64,000 bases of DNA from Ruoffia halotolerans (GTDB lineage Bacteria > Bacillota > Bacilli > Lactobacillales > Aerococcaceae): contig NZ_JACAOA010000007.1 in NCBI RefSeq assembly GCF_014049385.1, positions 1 through 64,000 on the forward strand, given 5' to 3'. The first letter of the stretch is position 1. Each line of letters starts with the position of its first letter. The notes beneath the pieces are model-generated. The model was given only the letters and a program-made list of their open reading frames with translations, did not search any database and was not told the DNA's origin. The position numbers were made by a program, and so were the translations under genes. This document shows, piece by piece, positions 16,787-26,072 of this stretch.

Positions 16787-17938
16787 TTACTTTTCAATTT
16801 GTTCGATTGTTTCTTTGGGAACGGACCCATTTCCTTTCAATGCCCCAACCATCATATAAAATCGCTCTGGCAAGGCTAAGTCAGAAATATCATCCACGTG
16901 CAAGGTAACAGCGTCCTCAGCGCCTGCTTTTAATTTCTGCATTAAATCTGGTTCGACAATCGCTGCTGATCCCATCGCAAGAATATCTACATAATTTAGC
17001 GCTTCTAACAACTTATCAGGACTTGTTAAATCCCCAGCGCCAATAAGTAATGTGCGATCGGCCAATAATTCGCGGACAACTTCATTAATTACTTCACCTT
17101 TATGCTCACCGAGACGGGCTTTGTTTTTAAAGCCTGTAGGTCCAAATTGAGACACATGAATATAATCCACACCCAATTCAGCTACTTGGTCAATTAAATA
17201 TAAGGCGTCATCAAGGTTATAGCCGACGATCTCGCCATGAATTTCTTCCGGACTTATACGGTAACCTATGATGAAATCATCTTTAGCGTGTTCATTTGCT
17301 ACTTCTCGAACGGCTTTAACTACAGCTAAAGGAAAGGCTGCTCGTTTCTCTCGACTTCCGCCCCACTCATCCTCACGTTCGTTCGATAATTCTGAGAAGA
17401 ATTGTTGAATTAAATAATGATTCGCCCCATGAATTTCAACACCATCAAAACCTGCTTCGATCGCACGTTTAGTAGCATCTGCAAAGTACTGTACAAATTC
17501 ATAAACTTCTTCGTTTGTCATACCAGTGACTGGATAATCTAAGAAAACAAAGTCTTTTGTACTAGGCCCATACACTTTTTCTTCATCTTGATAGGAATAC
17601 TTAGCTTGGCGACCTGGATGAAAAATCTGAAGCATTGCTTTTGCACCCTGTGCTTTCATGGTACTGGCTAATTTCTTCATACCAGTTATGTGCTCATCTG
17701 ATTGGATGCCTAAACCATAACCAAAAGCATTACCAAATGGTCCTACATTCGCTGCTCCAGTTAATAATAAGGCTCCTGTTTGATTGCGTCGTTCAAAATA
17801 TTTTAGATCATCTTCACCAACAAAGCCGTCGTAAGTTGACCCTGCTGCCACCATTGGTGCCATCGCAAATCGCGATGAAAGCTGACTACCATTAGGAAGG
17901 TTTACAGCTTGGAATAGTCTTTCATATTGCTGATTCAT
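16787..17938 (-). CDS. NADH:flavin oxidoreductase, old yellow enzyme family
   Basis: This 383-residue FMN-dependent TIM-barrel enzyme has the N-terminal SRFAMAPM and a FDGVEIHGANHYLIQQFFS segment carrying the typical His-x-x-His substrate pair (HGAN..H). The WGGSREKRA arginine motif is present, as is a C-terminal FMN-phosphate site near LLIGAGDL and ILAMGSAA. Such enzymes reduce alpha,beta-unsaturated carbonyls or other electrophiles. It lies 30 bp downstream of a second flavin enzyme gene and is probably co-transcribed with it. Confidence 0.93.
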   Translation of the reverse strand: MNQQYERLFQAVNLPNGSQLSSRFAMAPMVAAGSTYDGFVGEDDLKYFERRNQTGALLLTGAANVGPFGNAFGYGLGIQSDEHITGMKKLASTMKAQGAKAMLQIFHPGRQAKYSYQDEEKVYGPSTKDFVFLDYPVTGMTNEEVYEFVQYFADATKRAIEAGFDGVEIHGANHYLIQQFFSELSNEREDEWGGSREKRAAFPLAVVKAVREVANEHAKDDFIIGYRISPEEIHGEIVGYNLDDALYLIDQVAELGVDYIHVSQFGPTGFKNKARLGEHKGEVINEVVRELLADRTLLIGAGDLTSPDKLLEALNYVDILAMGSAAIVEPDLMQKLKAGAEDAVTLHVDDISDLALPERFYMMVGALKGNGSVPKETIEQIEK

Positions 17939-17968
17939 TAAAATTGGATTCCTCCTTTAGGGATTGCT

Positions 17969-18973
17969 TTATATTTTATTGAACATTTTCGCGAGGTGTT
18001 TGTATGAATTTAAGCGTTCATTCTCACCATGAATTGGTGCATAAACCATTAATTCATCGATACCTAATAATTGTTGTTCTTCCTCTAAGATAGATTGAAC
18101 TTTCTCAGGTGTTCCTTTAATTATGAAGCGTTTATCATAACGATTATTTAAGTAATTTAATTCTTGTTCAGAAAATTTATAATCTTTCAGCTCTTCGGGA
18201 CTGACATTTTTAATCATACGTCCGCGTGATAAGGCCAATTGTGATAGTTCCATAGGTTTGGCCAAGTAATCAGCTTCTTCTTGTGTATCAGCCACGACAA
18301 TTAAATAACTGACCATCACAGATGGTTTTTCAAAGAAACGGCTCGCTTGAAACTCATTGCGGTACTGTTTGAATACTTCAGGGTCTGTTTCTAAACCAAA
18401 GAATTTCGCAAAACTATAGCCTAAGCCCATTTCTCCCGCTTTACTCGCAGATTGACCAGAAGATCCTAACATCCATGGCTGCGTTAAAGTTGATGTCCCT
18501 TGTGGCATCGCGTTCGTTCTTCCGTAATAGCCATCTGCTTGTTGGTCTGATAAGTAATCCAGAATGATTTCAATCTTGTCGTATTGATCATCAAAAGAGT
18601 TAGGTTTACCTTGTGCCAGTGCAACAATTTCATTCGGACCACTTCCGGGTGCACGTCCGAGTCCAATATCAATGCGGTCGGGAGCTAATGCTGTTAACGT
18701 TTTGAAGTTTTCTGCTATTTTCAACGGTGAGTAGTGCATAATCATTGTCCCACCCGTACCTAAGCGGATTTTTGACGTCACCGCAGACATATAAGCTGCC
18801 AATAATTCTGGCGATGAACTTGCGTGGGTCGGTGAGTTATGATGCTCTGCAAACCAATAGCGTTTGTAATTTAACTTTTCTATCTCTTGAACAAAGCGCT
18901 TTGTTCGCTCAAATGCTGCCTCAGGGGTTTCTCCGTCATTTAATGTAACTAAATCGTGTACGCCTAATTCCAT
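17969..18973 (-). CDS. LLM-class flavin-dependent oxidoreductase (luciferase-like)
   Basis: This 334-residue luciferase-like monooxygenase is of the group-1 MsnO8/YtmO-like type. YWFAEHHNSPTHASSSP, IRLGTGGTMIMHYSPL and RIDIGLGRAPGSGP are the conserved flavin-barrel segments. Substrate is unknown. The pair of FMN enzymes suggests handling of a small electrophile or organosulfur compound, but nothing local confirms it. Confidence 0.9.
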   Translation of the reverse strand: MELGVHDLVTLNDGETPEAAFERTKRFVQEIEKLNYKRYWFAEHHNSPTHASSSPELLAAYMSAVTSKIRLGTGGTMIMHYSPLKIAENFKTLTALAPDRIDIGLGRAPGSGPNEIVALAQGKPNSFDDQYDKIEIILDYLSDQQADGYYGRTNAMPQGTSTLTQPWMLGSSGQSASKAGEMGLGYSFAKFFGLETDPEVFKQYRNEFQASRFFEKPSVMVSYLIVVADTQEEADYLAKPMELSQLALSRGRMIKNVSPEELKDYKFSEQELNYLNNRYDKRFIIKGTPEKVQSILEEEQQLLGIDELMVYAPIHGENERLNSYKHLAKMFNKI

Positions 18974-19149
18974 ATATATCGTCCTCTCATATTAAATATT
19001 CTTATCTTTATTGTAACAAGTGAATAAAGAAAAAGATTGTTATATGCTTTAAATTTAAGGGAATACTGCTTTATCCTAGGTAGTTATTTTACAATTAGGT
19101 GGTTTCATTATATGATTACTTAGATGATACTAACAAAAGGAGTGATTAG

Positions 19150-19869
19150 GTGGCTGGGCATTCAAAATGGAAAAATATACAAAAACGAAAAAATGCACAA
19201 GATTCTAAAAAAGGGAAAATCTTCCAAAAGCTATCCCGTGAAATTTATGTAGCTGCAAAAAATGGTGGCGATCCAGATTTGAATCCGTCATTACGTCTCG
19301 TACTTGATAAAGCAAAAAGTGCGAATATGCCAAACGATAACGTTGAGCGAGCAATTAAGCGCGCAACGGATTCGGCTGATGGCGCAAACTATGATGAAGT
19401 TGTTTATGAAGGTTATGGACCGGGCGGGATTGGTGTCTTAGTTTATGGACTAACAGATAACCACAACCGTACAGGAACAAATATCCGTACAGCTTTTAAT
19501 CATAATGGTGGTAACTTAGGTGAGAAAGGTTCTGTCGCTTTTCAATTTGAACGTAAAGGCTATATTGCAATTGAACGTGAAGGTTTAGAAGACGACGAAG
19601 ATACTTTAATGATGAATATTCTTGAAGCGGGAGCCGAAGATATGGAGATGTCAGAAGACGTTGTTGAAGTTTACACAGCTCCAACTGATTTTACTGCTGT
19701 TCGTGATGCTTTAGCTGAAAACTACACATTAGCTCAATCTGAATTAACGATGAAACCAAATATTTCTGTGCCACTTGATGAGGCACTTGTAGAAGAATTT
19801 GAAGCTATGATCGATATTATTGAAGATGACGATGATGTCACAGATGTTTATCATAACGCAGAGTATTAA
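19150..19869 (+). CDS. yebC: YebC/PmpR family translation/transcription factor
   Basis: This 239-residue protein opens with MAGHSKWKNIQKRKNAQDSKKGK, the hallmark of YebC (highly conserved KWxNI..RK). GPGGIGVLVYGLTDN and the acidic C-terminal domain are also typical. The start codon is GTG, 6 nt after AAAAGGAGTG. The family was long listed as transcriptional regulators; recent work assigns members a role in relieving ribosome stalls at proline runs. It is monocistronic. Confidence 0.95.
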   Translation: MAGHSKWKNIQKRKNAQDSKKGKIFQKLSREIYVAAKNGGDPDLNPSLRLVLDKAKSANMPNDNVERAIKRATDSADGANYDEVVYEGYGPGGIGVLVYGLTDNHNRTGTNIRTAFNHNGGNLGEKGSVAFQFERKGYIAIEREGLEDDEDTLMMNILEAGAEDMEMSEDVVEVYTAPTDFTAVRDALAENYTLAQSELTMKPNISVPLDEALVEEFEAMIDIIEDDDDVTDVYHNAEY

Positions 19870-19884
19870 TAATCTTTAAATCAT

Positions 19885-19920
19885 TAGGCCAGTGAGGTGC
19901 GCATGCATGTTGCTGGTCTA
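19885..19920 (+). terminator. Probable terminator after yebC
   Basis: An 8-bp stem (19885-19892/19913-19920, one G-U) with a 20-nt loop is followed by TTTCTTT. Confidence 0.6.
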
Positions 19921-20027
19921 TTTCTTTACTCATTTTAAATGGTTAATTGCACATTTATCTATATCATTAGCAGTCTACTTGGATTAGCTTTATACTTTAC
20001 TAAAGCTATTCGAAAGAGGTGTTTGTA

Positions 20028-20480
20028 ATGGGAACTTACTTTAAAATCAAAAGAGGGAAATTAGCTACAGCTATTTTCTTAATTATCGGCTCAGTCTTTA
20101 CTTGGAACGGAGCCACATTTTCCCTTGTCCTTTTCCCGATGCTCGGCCAAGACAACTTTGATAATCAGTTAAGCATCATTGCGTTTATCCCCCTGATTTT
20201 TTTAATTATCGGACTCATTCTTTTGGGTTACTCGATTTATTCAATTGTCAACGCAACGTATATCACGGCTAGTGAGGATACAATTCAATATCATAAGGAG
20301 ACTTATGATGTTAGTCGTATTCACCGTTTTGTCTATCGTTCTCGCTTTATTCGAAGAAAACGCGGAAATGATCATACTGAAGAAATAGTCATCGAAGTTG
20401 ATGATGGTGCGATGATTATGAATATAACGAATAAAAACATGCGGACTAAGAAAGTCTTAGAGTTATTCAGACAGCATTAA
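20028..20480 (+). CDS. Small membrane protein of unknown function
   Basis: I do not recognise a family. The 150-residue product has two hydrophobic helices (about residues 14-36 and 47-72). A cytosolic part of about 75 residues follows, with a very basic patch (SRFIRRKRG) and a beta-rich end that resembles the PH-like tails of some membrane proteins. The ATG at 20028 has AAAGAGG at a good distance. A TTG at 20019 is less likely. It stands alone between yebC and a nitroreductase. Confidence 0.75.
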   Translation: MGTYFKIKRGKLATAIFLIIGSVFTWNGATFSLVLFPMLGQDNFDNQLSIIAFIPLIFLIIGLILLGYSIYSIVNATYITASEDTIQYHKETYDVSRIHRFVYRSRFIRRKRGNDHTEEIVIEVDDGAMIMNITNKNMRTKKVLELFRQH

Positions 20481-20562
20481 CCAAATATTCCCCTCATTAC
20501 GGAATAAAATTTACGAACTAATCGACAATTTCGCCTTTGTGTCTATTATCTCGAATTAGAGG

Positions 20563-20591
20563 TTTACATTCATTCAAACACCCTTTATAAT
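20563..20591 (+). promoter_or_regulatory. Promoter of the nitroreductase gene
   Basis: TTTACA (20563-20568) and TATAAT (20586-20591) are separated by exactly 17 bp, about 40 bp before the start codon's GAGGAG site. Confidence 0.85.
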
Positions 20592-20638
20592 ATGAAAAGT
20601 AAGTTAATTATTTAGAAATAGAGGAGAATTTATTTGTT

Positions 20639-21235
20639 ATGGCAGAATTTAAAAATGTAATCAAAAGCCGTCGCTCAATCTACGCTTTAGGTACAAACAG
20701 CGAGTATTCCATCGAAGAAATCGTAGCTACAATCCGTGAAACTCAAAAAGATGTTCCTTCAGCTTTCAACAGCCAAACATCACGTTTAGTTGTTTTAACT
20801 GGTGAAGCAAACACTAAACTTTGGAACTTAATCTTAGATGTTCAAAAAGAAGTTTTAGACCAAGCAACTTGGGACTTCATGTCACCAATTATGGAAGGTG
20901 CTAAAAACGGTATCGGTACAGTATTATTCTTCGAAGACCGCGATGCAGTAGCTAAAATGCCTACTCAAGGTCAACGTACTGAAGCTTACAAACAAAACAA
21001 CTCAGCTAACTCACAATACGCTACTTGGTTAGCATTAGCTGAAATGAACTTAGGTGGATCACTACAACACTTTAACGTAGGCTACGAACAAGGATTTGAC
21101 AAAGGAATCCGTGAATTATTCGACTTACCAGAATCATACGAATTAGTGGCTCAAATGCCATTTGGTTCAGTTGAAAAAGGTGCTGGTGAGAAAGAATATA
21201 TCGATTCAGAAGTACAAGTTCAATTAATTAAATAA
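20639..21235 (+). CDS. Nitroreductase family protein (Frm2/HbN-like)
   Basis: This 198-residue FMN-dependent oxidoreductase is of the small Frm2/HBN-like nitroreductase group. The N-terminal SRRSIYALG binds FMN phosphate, PSAFNSQTSRLVVLTG is the conserved FMN-contact segment, and NMNLGGSLQHFN-like sequence follows (AEMNLGGSLQHFNVG). Members reduce nitro compounds or lipid-derived electrophiles. Codon use is strikingly biased and the promoter is near consensus, so expression is probably high. Confidence 0.92.
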   Translation: MAEFKNVIKSRRSIYALGTNSEYSIEEIVATIRETQKDVPSAFNSQTSRLVVLTGEANTKLWNLILDVQKEVLDQATWDFMSPIMEGAKNGIGTVLFFEDRDAVAKMPTQGQRTEAYKQNNSANSQYATWLALAEMNLGGSLQHFNVGYEQGFDKGIRELFDLPESYELVAQMPFGSVEKGAGEKEYIDSEVQVQLIK

Positions 21236-21245
21236 TTTAAATAAC

Positions 21246-21275
21246 AAACCCCCATCGTTCAATTGATGGGGGTTT
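21246..21275. terminator. Bidirectional terminator between nitroreductase and MATE genes
   Basis: An 11-bp stem (21246-21256/21265-21275) has A- and T-tracts on both sides and lies between convergent genes. Confidence 0.92.
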
Positions 21276-21279
21276 TTAC

Positions 21280-22614
21280 TTACGCTAGTCTGCTAAGTGA
21301 CTTACGTAAAATATATAATGCGAATATAAATGTCATAACTTCAACAATCATCATCGTGAGCCACACACCGATGAGGTCAAACCACAAGGCCATCACAAGT
21401 AGCACCGGAATGATTAAAATAAAACCACGCATTGCCGATAAGATGAGCGAAGATCTCGCTTGATTGATTGCTGCCAAGTAATAAATCACAACAAAATTCA
21501 TTCCCGTAAATAAGAATGATATAAAGTATAACGGAATCCCTTGAAACGCAATCAGTGCCATCTCTTTATTTTGTTCACTATTAAAAATTGTCACTAACCC
21601 ATCTGGGAAAAAGAAACCTATCCCAAAAATGATTAAACTAAGGAATACCGCCGCAATGAGCGCAAGTTTTAACACATGTTTTAATTCTTTCGAATTTCCT
21701 TGCCCTAAGAACTTACTTGCTAGTGGTTGAAAACCTTGACCTAAGCCTGTAAATAAAGCAATGACTATAATATTAATGTTGGCAATAATTGCATAGGCTG
21801 ATACAGCAATATTTCCAACCAATCTTAATAAGACAATATTGAATAAAAACATCACGACGGCTGAAGAGAACTCGTTAAAGAATGAAGAAAAGCCCAGACT
21901 CACAATATCTTTAAGTTTCCTAATTTGCATACTTACTTTATTAAAGTGCAAGTGATGATCAACCCTGCGCCAGTGTAAAGTTGCCACTAGAATCGACGTT
22001 ACTGGAGAGAACACTGTCGCCATTGCTGCTCCTTTTAACTCCATTTGTAAAGGGAATATAAAGAGGTAGTCTAATACGATATTCACTAAGCCTCCTGTTA
22101 ACATCGCAAACATCGCAAGACGTGGATTATTATCATTTCTTAAAAATGAAATAAAGACAAAATTGACCATAAACAGTGGTGAAAAGAACATCAATATATC
22201 ATAATAGCTTTTCGCTAGAGGATACGTCCCTTCATTCACACCTAAAAATCGCAAAATGGGTTCCGAGAACAGACTCGTCATCGCCACAAATACAATTGCA
22301 GCACTAATTGTAAACATTAAAGTCATATTAAATAAACGGTTCGCATCAGCAAATTGCTTCTTACCAAGGGCAATCGCAAATACAGTTGCCCCACCAATTC
22401 CAAACATCCAACCAATCCCATTAAACACATTAACCATTGGTAATACAATATTTAAAGCGGCTATACCCCGTGAACCGACACCATTTGCGATAAAGAATGT
22501 ATCCGCAAAGATAAACAGCGATTGTCCCATCATACTCAACATCGCTAAGGAAACATAGTGCATAAACTGCTTTCGCGTCCTTGACGCTTGATTACTCAGA
22601 CCTACCAAATTCAT
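21280..22614 (-). CDS. MATE family efflux transporter
   Basis: This 444-residue protein has about 12 transmembrane helices in two related halves. ADTFFIANGVGSRGIAALNIVLP and GGATVFAIALG in the first half are characteristic of MATE exporters, which expel drugs or metabolites using Na+ or H+ gradients. Immediately upstream is a strong terminator hairpin that could attenuate it. The substrate is unknown. Confidence 0.92.
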   Translation of the reverse strand: MNLVGLSNQASRTRKQFMHYVSLAMLSMMGQSLFIFADTFFIANGVGSRGIAALNIVLPMVNVFNGIGWMFGIGGATVFAIALGKKQFADANRLFNMTLMFTISAAIVFVAMTSLFSEPILRFLGVNEGTYPLAKSYYDILMFFSPLFMVNFVFISFLRNDNNPRLAMFAMLTGGLVNIVLDYLFIFPLQMELKGAAMATVFSPVTSILVATLHWRRVDHHLHFNKVSMQIRKLKDIVSLGFSSFFNEFSSAVVMFLFNIVLLRLVGNIAVSAYAIIANINIIVIALFTGLGQGFQPLASKFLGQGNSKELKHVLKLALIAAVFLSLIIFGIGFFFPDGLVTIFNSEQNKEMALIAFQGIPLYFISFLFTGMNFVVIYYLAAINQARSSLILSAMRGFILIIPVLLVMALWFDLIGVWLTMMIVEVMTFIFALYILRKSLSRLA

Positions 22615-22623
22615 TTCCCCCTC

Positions 22624-22676
22624 AAAAAAGGCCCCCTCCCTTTTGTTTCCAAGACCTACACAAAAGGAAAAGAGCC
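22624..22676 (-). terminator. Strong hairpin directly upstream of the MATE gene: terminator or attenuator
   Basis: A 17-bp fully paired stem on the minus strand (22660-22676 with 22630-22646, several G-U) is followed by six U, only about 10 nt before the MATE start. It can end the esterase transcript. It could instead be a conditional attenuator, because no other promoter space remains between it and the MATE ATG. Confidence 0.8.
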
Positions 22677-22768
22677 TACTATTTCATCGGTGATAAAATA
22701 ATTGCTTTGCTTTAATTACAAGCATTGTAGCAACTTAATATTTTAAAGTCAAACCTCTCCGGAATTTC

Positions 22769-23794
22769 TTAATTGGGTTGTTCTGAAAAGTAATTGTCGA
22801 CAGCGTATTTGAATGTCGTAAGTAAATGAGCACGCGCTTCTTTCGCAATTGGCGTATTCGGTTGAATGATATCAAAGGCATGATACGCCCCTTCAAATAA
22901 TTTAAAATGTACTGGCACACCAGCCTCAAGTAAATGACTAATATAGTTGACTGTTTCATCGAAGAAAGGCTCCATTGTTCCAACATGCGTATAAGTTGGC
23001 GGTAAATTTGAATAATTTGTCGCTTGTGCTGGTGAAGCGTAGATAGGTAGGTTTTCTGCTTGATAATCAGGACCTAAATACATCTTCCAAGCAACTTCAT
23101 TATATTGGCTGTTCCATACTGGGCTATTCTCTATTTGCGCTGAAGCAGTCTGTCTACTTGCATCTAACATAGGGTATAAAGGGATTTGAAAGGCAATATT
23201 CACTTCGCCGCGGTCTCTTGCTAAAAGTGATAGAGCTGCAGTGAGTCCGCCACCCGCACTATCACCACCAATAAATAGTTGATCAGGCCGGACACCGTAC
23301 TCTGATACATGATCTTTTAGCCATTGTAATGCCAAGTAAGCATCTTCTAATGCCGCAGGATAAGGTGCATCGCCAGATAATGTGTAATCAGGTGCAACGA
23401 CAACAGATCCGCTTACTTCAATAAAGTCATCAATAAGACTTGCATCCTGTTCAGGTGCACCTAGTGAGAAGCCACCACCATGAAGCCAGAGTAGCCCGGG
23501 TGCTTTATCAATTGAAGCATCCCATTGTTTACCTGAATGATTTAGAAAGATTTCTTTATCTGATGACATTCGTTCACGGGGTCGAAAGACGCATAATCGA
23601 AGCAGTGACCCGTCTTTACGTGGAATCCATACTTCTCTTAAGCGGTTGGGTCCCGAGTATTTACCATATAAAGCTTTTTGAGAAAAGCGCCCTAACTTTT
23701 TCATTTTTCGTTGATTCATCTTAGGTTGTAAACGACGAATCCATTTTCCTACTTGACGTAATTCTGGATGGAGCATATCTGTCGTGATTTTCAT
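22769..23794 (-). CDS. Alpha/beta hydrolase, HSL-type esterase
   Basis: This 341-residue hydrolase is of the hormone-sensitive-lipase group. It has the oxyanion motif LHGGGF, the nucleophile elbow GDSAGGG with the catalytic Ser, a likely acid residue in EPFFDE, and the catalytic His in GAYHAFD. It probably cleaves short-chain esters in the cytosol, having no signal peptide. An N-terminal basic extension (about residues 15-40) is unusual but often seen in Gram-positive members. Confidence 0.9.
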   Translation of the reverse strand: MKITTDMLHPELRQVGKWIRRLQPKMNQRKMKKLGRFSQKALYGKYSGPNRLREVWIPRKDGSLLRLCVFRPRERMSSDKEIFLNHSGKQWDASIDKAPGLLWLHGGGFSLGAPEQDASLIDDFIEVSGSVVVAPDYTLSGDAPYPAALEDAYLALQWLKDHVSEYGVRPDQLFIGGDSAGGGLTAALSLLARDRGEVNIAFQIPLYPMLDASRQTASAQIENSPVWNSQYNEVAWKMYLGPDYQAENLPIYASPAQATNYSNLPPTYTHVGTMEPFFDETVNYISHLLEAGVPVHFKLFEGAYHAFDIIQPNTPIAKEARAHLLTTFKYAVDNYFSEQPN

Positions 23795-23944
23795 AAACTT
23801 CGCCTCCTTGTAAGTTTATTGTACTGCACTTTATCCCAAGTTGCATTTGATACGATTTATTCGTTTGAGGAAATGTTATAGTGAACGTGTTTTTCTAATG
23901 GATGTCCACTACGCGATAATATTGACGATAGGCCAAGAGGATAT

Positions 23945-24031
23945 ATGCGTAAATTTGGTATGTTCCGTGTAAACTTTAATAAATTGGCCCACCTAGGACA
24001 AATACCTGGACTAGATAAAGCGAGTTGGTAA
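23945..24031 (+). CDS. 28-residue small protein, first of a tandem pair
   Basis: This short reading frame has AAGAGG 4 nt before the ATG. It encodes a basic N-terminal half ([13 protein letters not shown]) and a compact, non-random-looking C-terminal part containing GQIPGLDK and ending in Trp. It stops 18 bp before the next small gene, whose own ribosome site lies in the gap. I know no function. It may be a real small protein or a leader peptide controlling its neighbour. Confidence 0.55.
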   Translation: MRKFGMFRVNFNKLAHLGQIPGLDKASW

Positions 24032-24049
24032 AAAAGGAGTTAACTTTTT

Positions 24050-24163
24050 ATGTCAAAAATAACTCTCTCGAGTGCTTATCGTGATTTAAAGTGCCTTAAT
24101 GTTAAAACACGTAAACGAGCATTGAAATTAGTTAAAGAAGCTAAACGAAAAAAGAACCATTAA
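24050..24163 (+). CDS. 37-residue basic small protein
   Basis: AAGGAG lies 10 nt before the ATG and a terminator follows the stop. The product is highly basic in its second half (KTRKRALKLVKEAKRKK) after a SSAYRDLKCLNV segment. From memory it resembles the roughly 35-residue Lactobacillales proteins that annotation pipelines call 'putative metal homeostasis protein'; I cannot verify this. The helix-forming basic tail could bind RNA or membranes. Confidence 0.7.
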   Translation: MSKITLSSAYRDLKCLNVKTRKRALKLVKEAKRKKNH

Positions 24164-24176
24164 ATATAAGTATTTT

Positions 24177-24210
24177 CCCTATGAAATAAAACTTTTATAG
24201 GGTATTTTAT
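24177..24210 (+). terminator. Terminator after the small-protein pair
   Basis: CCCTAT (24177-24182) pairs with ATAGGG (24197-24202), extendable with AAA/TTT, and is followed by TATTTTAT. Confidence 0.65.
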
Positions 24211-24259
24211 AACTAATGTACTAAGATAAGGGCTTATATTACAGATAATTTCACTTTTA

Positions 24260-24288
24260 TTGACTTATATTCTGAATAAGGATATTAT
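24260..24288 (+). promoter_or_regulatory. Promoter of the OppA-like gene
   Basis: TTGACT (24260-24265) and TATTAT (24283-24288) are 17 bp apart, giving a 5' leader of about 65 nt. Confidence 0.82.
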
Positions 24289-24360
24289 TATATCAAAATA
24301 AGTGTATTGAAATAATCCTTACATATATGGGATGACCTCGTACAAAGGAGAAAATCTAAG

Positions 24361-25971
24361 ATGAAAATGAAAACGCTTTTAATATTTGTCGTCGCATTAT
24401 TATCCATTGGTCTCATTACTCCAGTCAGTGTATCTTATGCACAGGGGGAAAAAATTCTGAATGTGGCTATCGCTTCAGAACCTCCGTCGATTGATCCGGC
24501 TTTAGGTAACGAGAATATATCTGGGGCTGTTATCCGTAATACCTTTGAACGATTGACATGGTTAGACACCGAAGGTGTTCCTCAACCTGCTGCTGCTGAA
24601 TCTTGGGAGACAAGCGAAGATGGTTTGACTTACACCTTTCACTTAAGGGAGGGTTCCCAATGGACCAACGGTGAACCTGTAACGGCTCATGATTTCGAAT
24701 ATAGCTGGAAACGGACATTGAATCCAGAAACTCTATCTCAATCTGCAGCGTTATTCTATATTATAGAAGGCGCAGAAGAATATAATGTTGGCGATGGATC
24801 TGCTGAAGATGTAGGTGTAACAGCTTTAGATGATTACACTTTAGAAGTGTCTTTAATTAACCCTGCCCCTTATTTTTTAGATTTAATTAACGGACAAGCT
24901 TTCTCACCAGTACTTCAATCTGTGGTAGAAGCCGATCCCAGTTGGGCAACCGAGGCGGGTGATGGATATGTATCAAATGGTCCATTCACTTTAATTGAAT
25001 GGGTTCATAATGGCCATATTACATTAGGTAAAAATGATACTTACTGGGATAAGGAAAACGTTCATTTGGATCAAGTTAATATGCAAATCATCGAATCACA
25101 ATCTACAGCGAACAACGCTTTTCAAGCTGGTGAGATTGACTATGTTGGTAATCCATTTACCTACGTATCTTTGGATGCGTTAGAGATATACCGGGATAAT
25201 GGTCAGTTAACGATTGCGGATGAAGGTTCTGTCTACTACTACACTGTCAACACTCAAGATGAGATTATGTCTAACTTAAACATGCGTAAAGCACTAGCAT
25301 TGGCCATTGACCGTCAGGGTTTGATTGATAACGTCTTAAAAGGTGGCGAGAAACCTGCAATGGGACTTGTTCCTCCTTCAATTAATGGGTTTGAAAATAA
25401 AGAACCTTACTTCTCAGATAACGACCCAGAAGCCGCAAGAGAGTTTTTGAGTCAAGCTTTAGAAGAATTAGGTCTATCTGATCCGGGTGAGTTGACCATT
25501 TCACTCGATTTTAATACGAGTGAAGCGCATTCAGCTATTGCTCAATTTATTCAAAATAATTGGATCGAAAATTTAGGTATAAACGTTGAACTTTCTAATG
25601 CAGAATGGCAAGTACATCTCGACAATCTAGGTGCGCAAAATTACCAAGTAGCCCGTTTAGGTTGGTCTTCAAGATATAATGATGGAACATCACTGTTAAA
25701 CATGTACTTAACCCCGGCTACTGGGAATAATTATACAGGATGGGATAGCGAGGAATATCGTAGACTACTGGAACAAGCAGATAGTGAATTAGATTCGGAA
25801 AAACGAATTGATTTGTTAAAGGAAGCAGAGGCTCTCTTTATCGAAGAAATGCCTATTATTCCAATCTACTACTACAGTAATCCATATGTTGTGCAAGACC
25901 ACGTACTGAATATGGTTCCTGACTCACTTGGGCATGTTAACTTAAAACCAGTGGACATTATTCTTGAATAG
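24361..25971 (+). CDS. Oligopeptide-binding protein, OppA type, orphan
   Basis: This 536-residue SBP_bac_5 (cluster C) binding protein shows the family signature YTFHLREGSQWTNGEPVTAHDFEYSWKR near residues 97-122. Later segments such as MRKALALAIDR also fit. It should deliver oligopeptides to an Opp ABC transporter at the outer membrane face, but no oppBCDF genes are in the window. The signal peptide ends SYAQ and lacks a lipobox Cys, unlike normal Gram-positive OppA. It is monocistronic between its own promoter and terminator. Confidence 0.93.
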   Translation: MKMKTLLIFVVALLSIGLITPVSVSYAQGEKILNVAIASEPPSIDPALGNENISGAVIRNTFERLTWLDTEGVPQPAAAESWETSEDGLTYTFHLREGSQWTNGEPVTAHDFEYSWKRTLNPETLSQSAALFYIIEGAEEYNVGDGSAEDVGVTALDDYTLEVSLINPAPYFLDLINGQAFSPVLQSVVEADPSWATEAGDGYVSNGPFTLIEWVHNGHITLGKNDTYWDKENVHLDQVNMQIIESQSTANNAFQAGEIDYVGNPFTYVSLDALEIYRDNGQLTIADEGSVYYYTVNTQDEIMSNLNMRKALALAIDRQGLIDNVLKGGEKPAMGLVPPSINGFENKEPYFSDNDPEAAREFLSQALEELGLSDPGELTISLDFNTSEAHSAIAQFIQNNWIENLGINVELSNAEWQVHLDNLGAQNYQVARLGWSSRYNDGTSLLNMYLTPATGNNYTGWDSEEYRRLLEQADSELDSEKRIDLLKEAEALFIEEMPIIPIYYYSNPYVVQDHVLNMVPDSLGHVNLKPVDIILE

Positions 25972-26033
25972 CTCGTTAGAACCGGTTCTTGGTTTCATTG
26001 GATATAACCGTCTTGATTTGAAAAATTAATAGT

Positions 26034-26072
26034 AAAAAACCGCTAAAGTTAAAAATTACTTTAGCGGTTTTT
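26034..26072. terminator. Bidirectional terminator between OppA and GDPD genes
   Basis: A 13-bp perfect stem (26037-26049/26058-26070) is flanked by A- and T-runs and lies between convergent genes. Confidence 0.94.
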
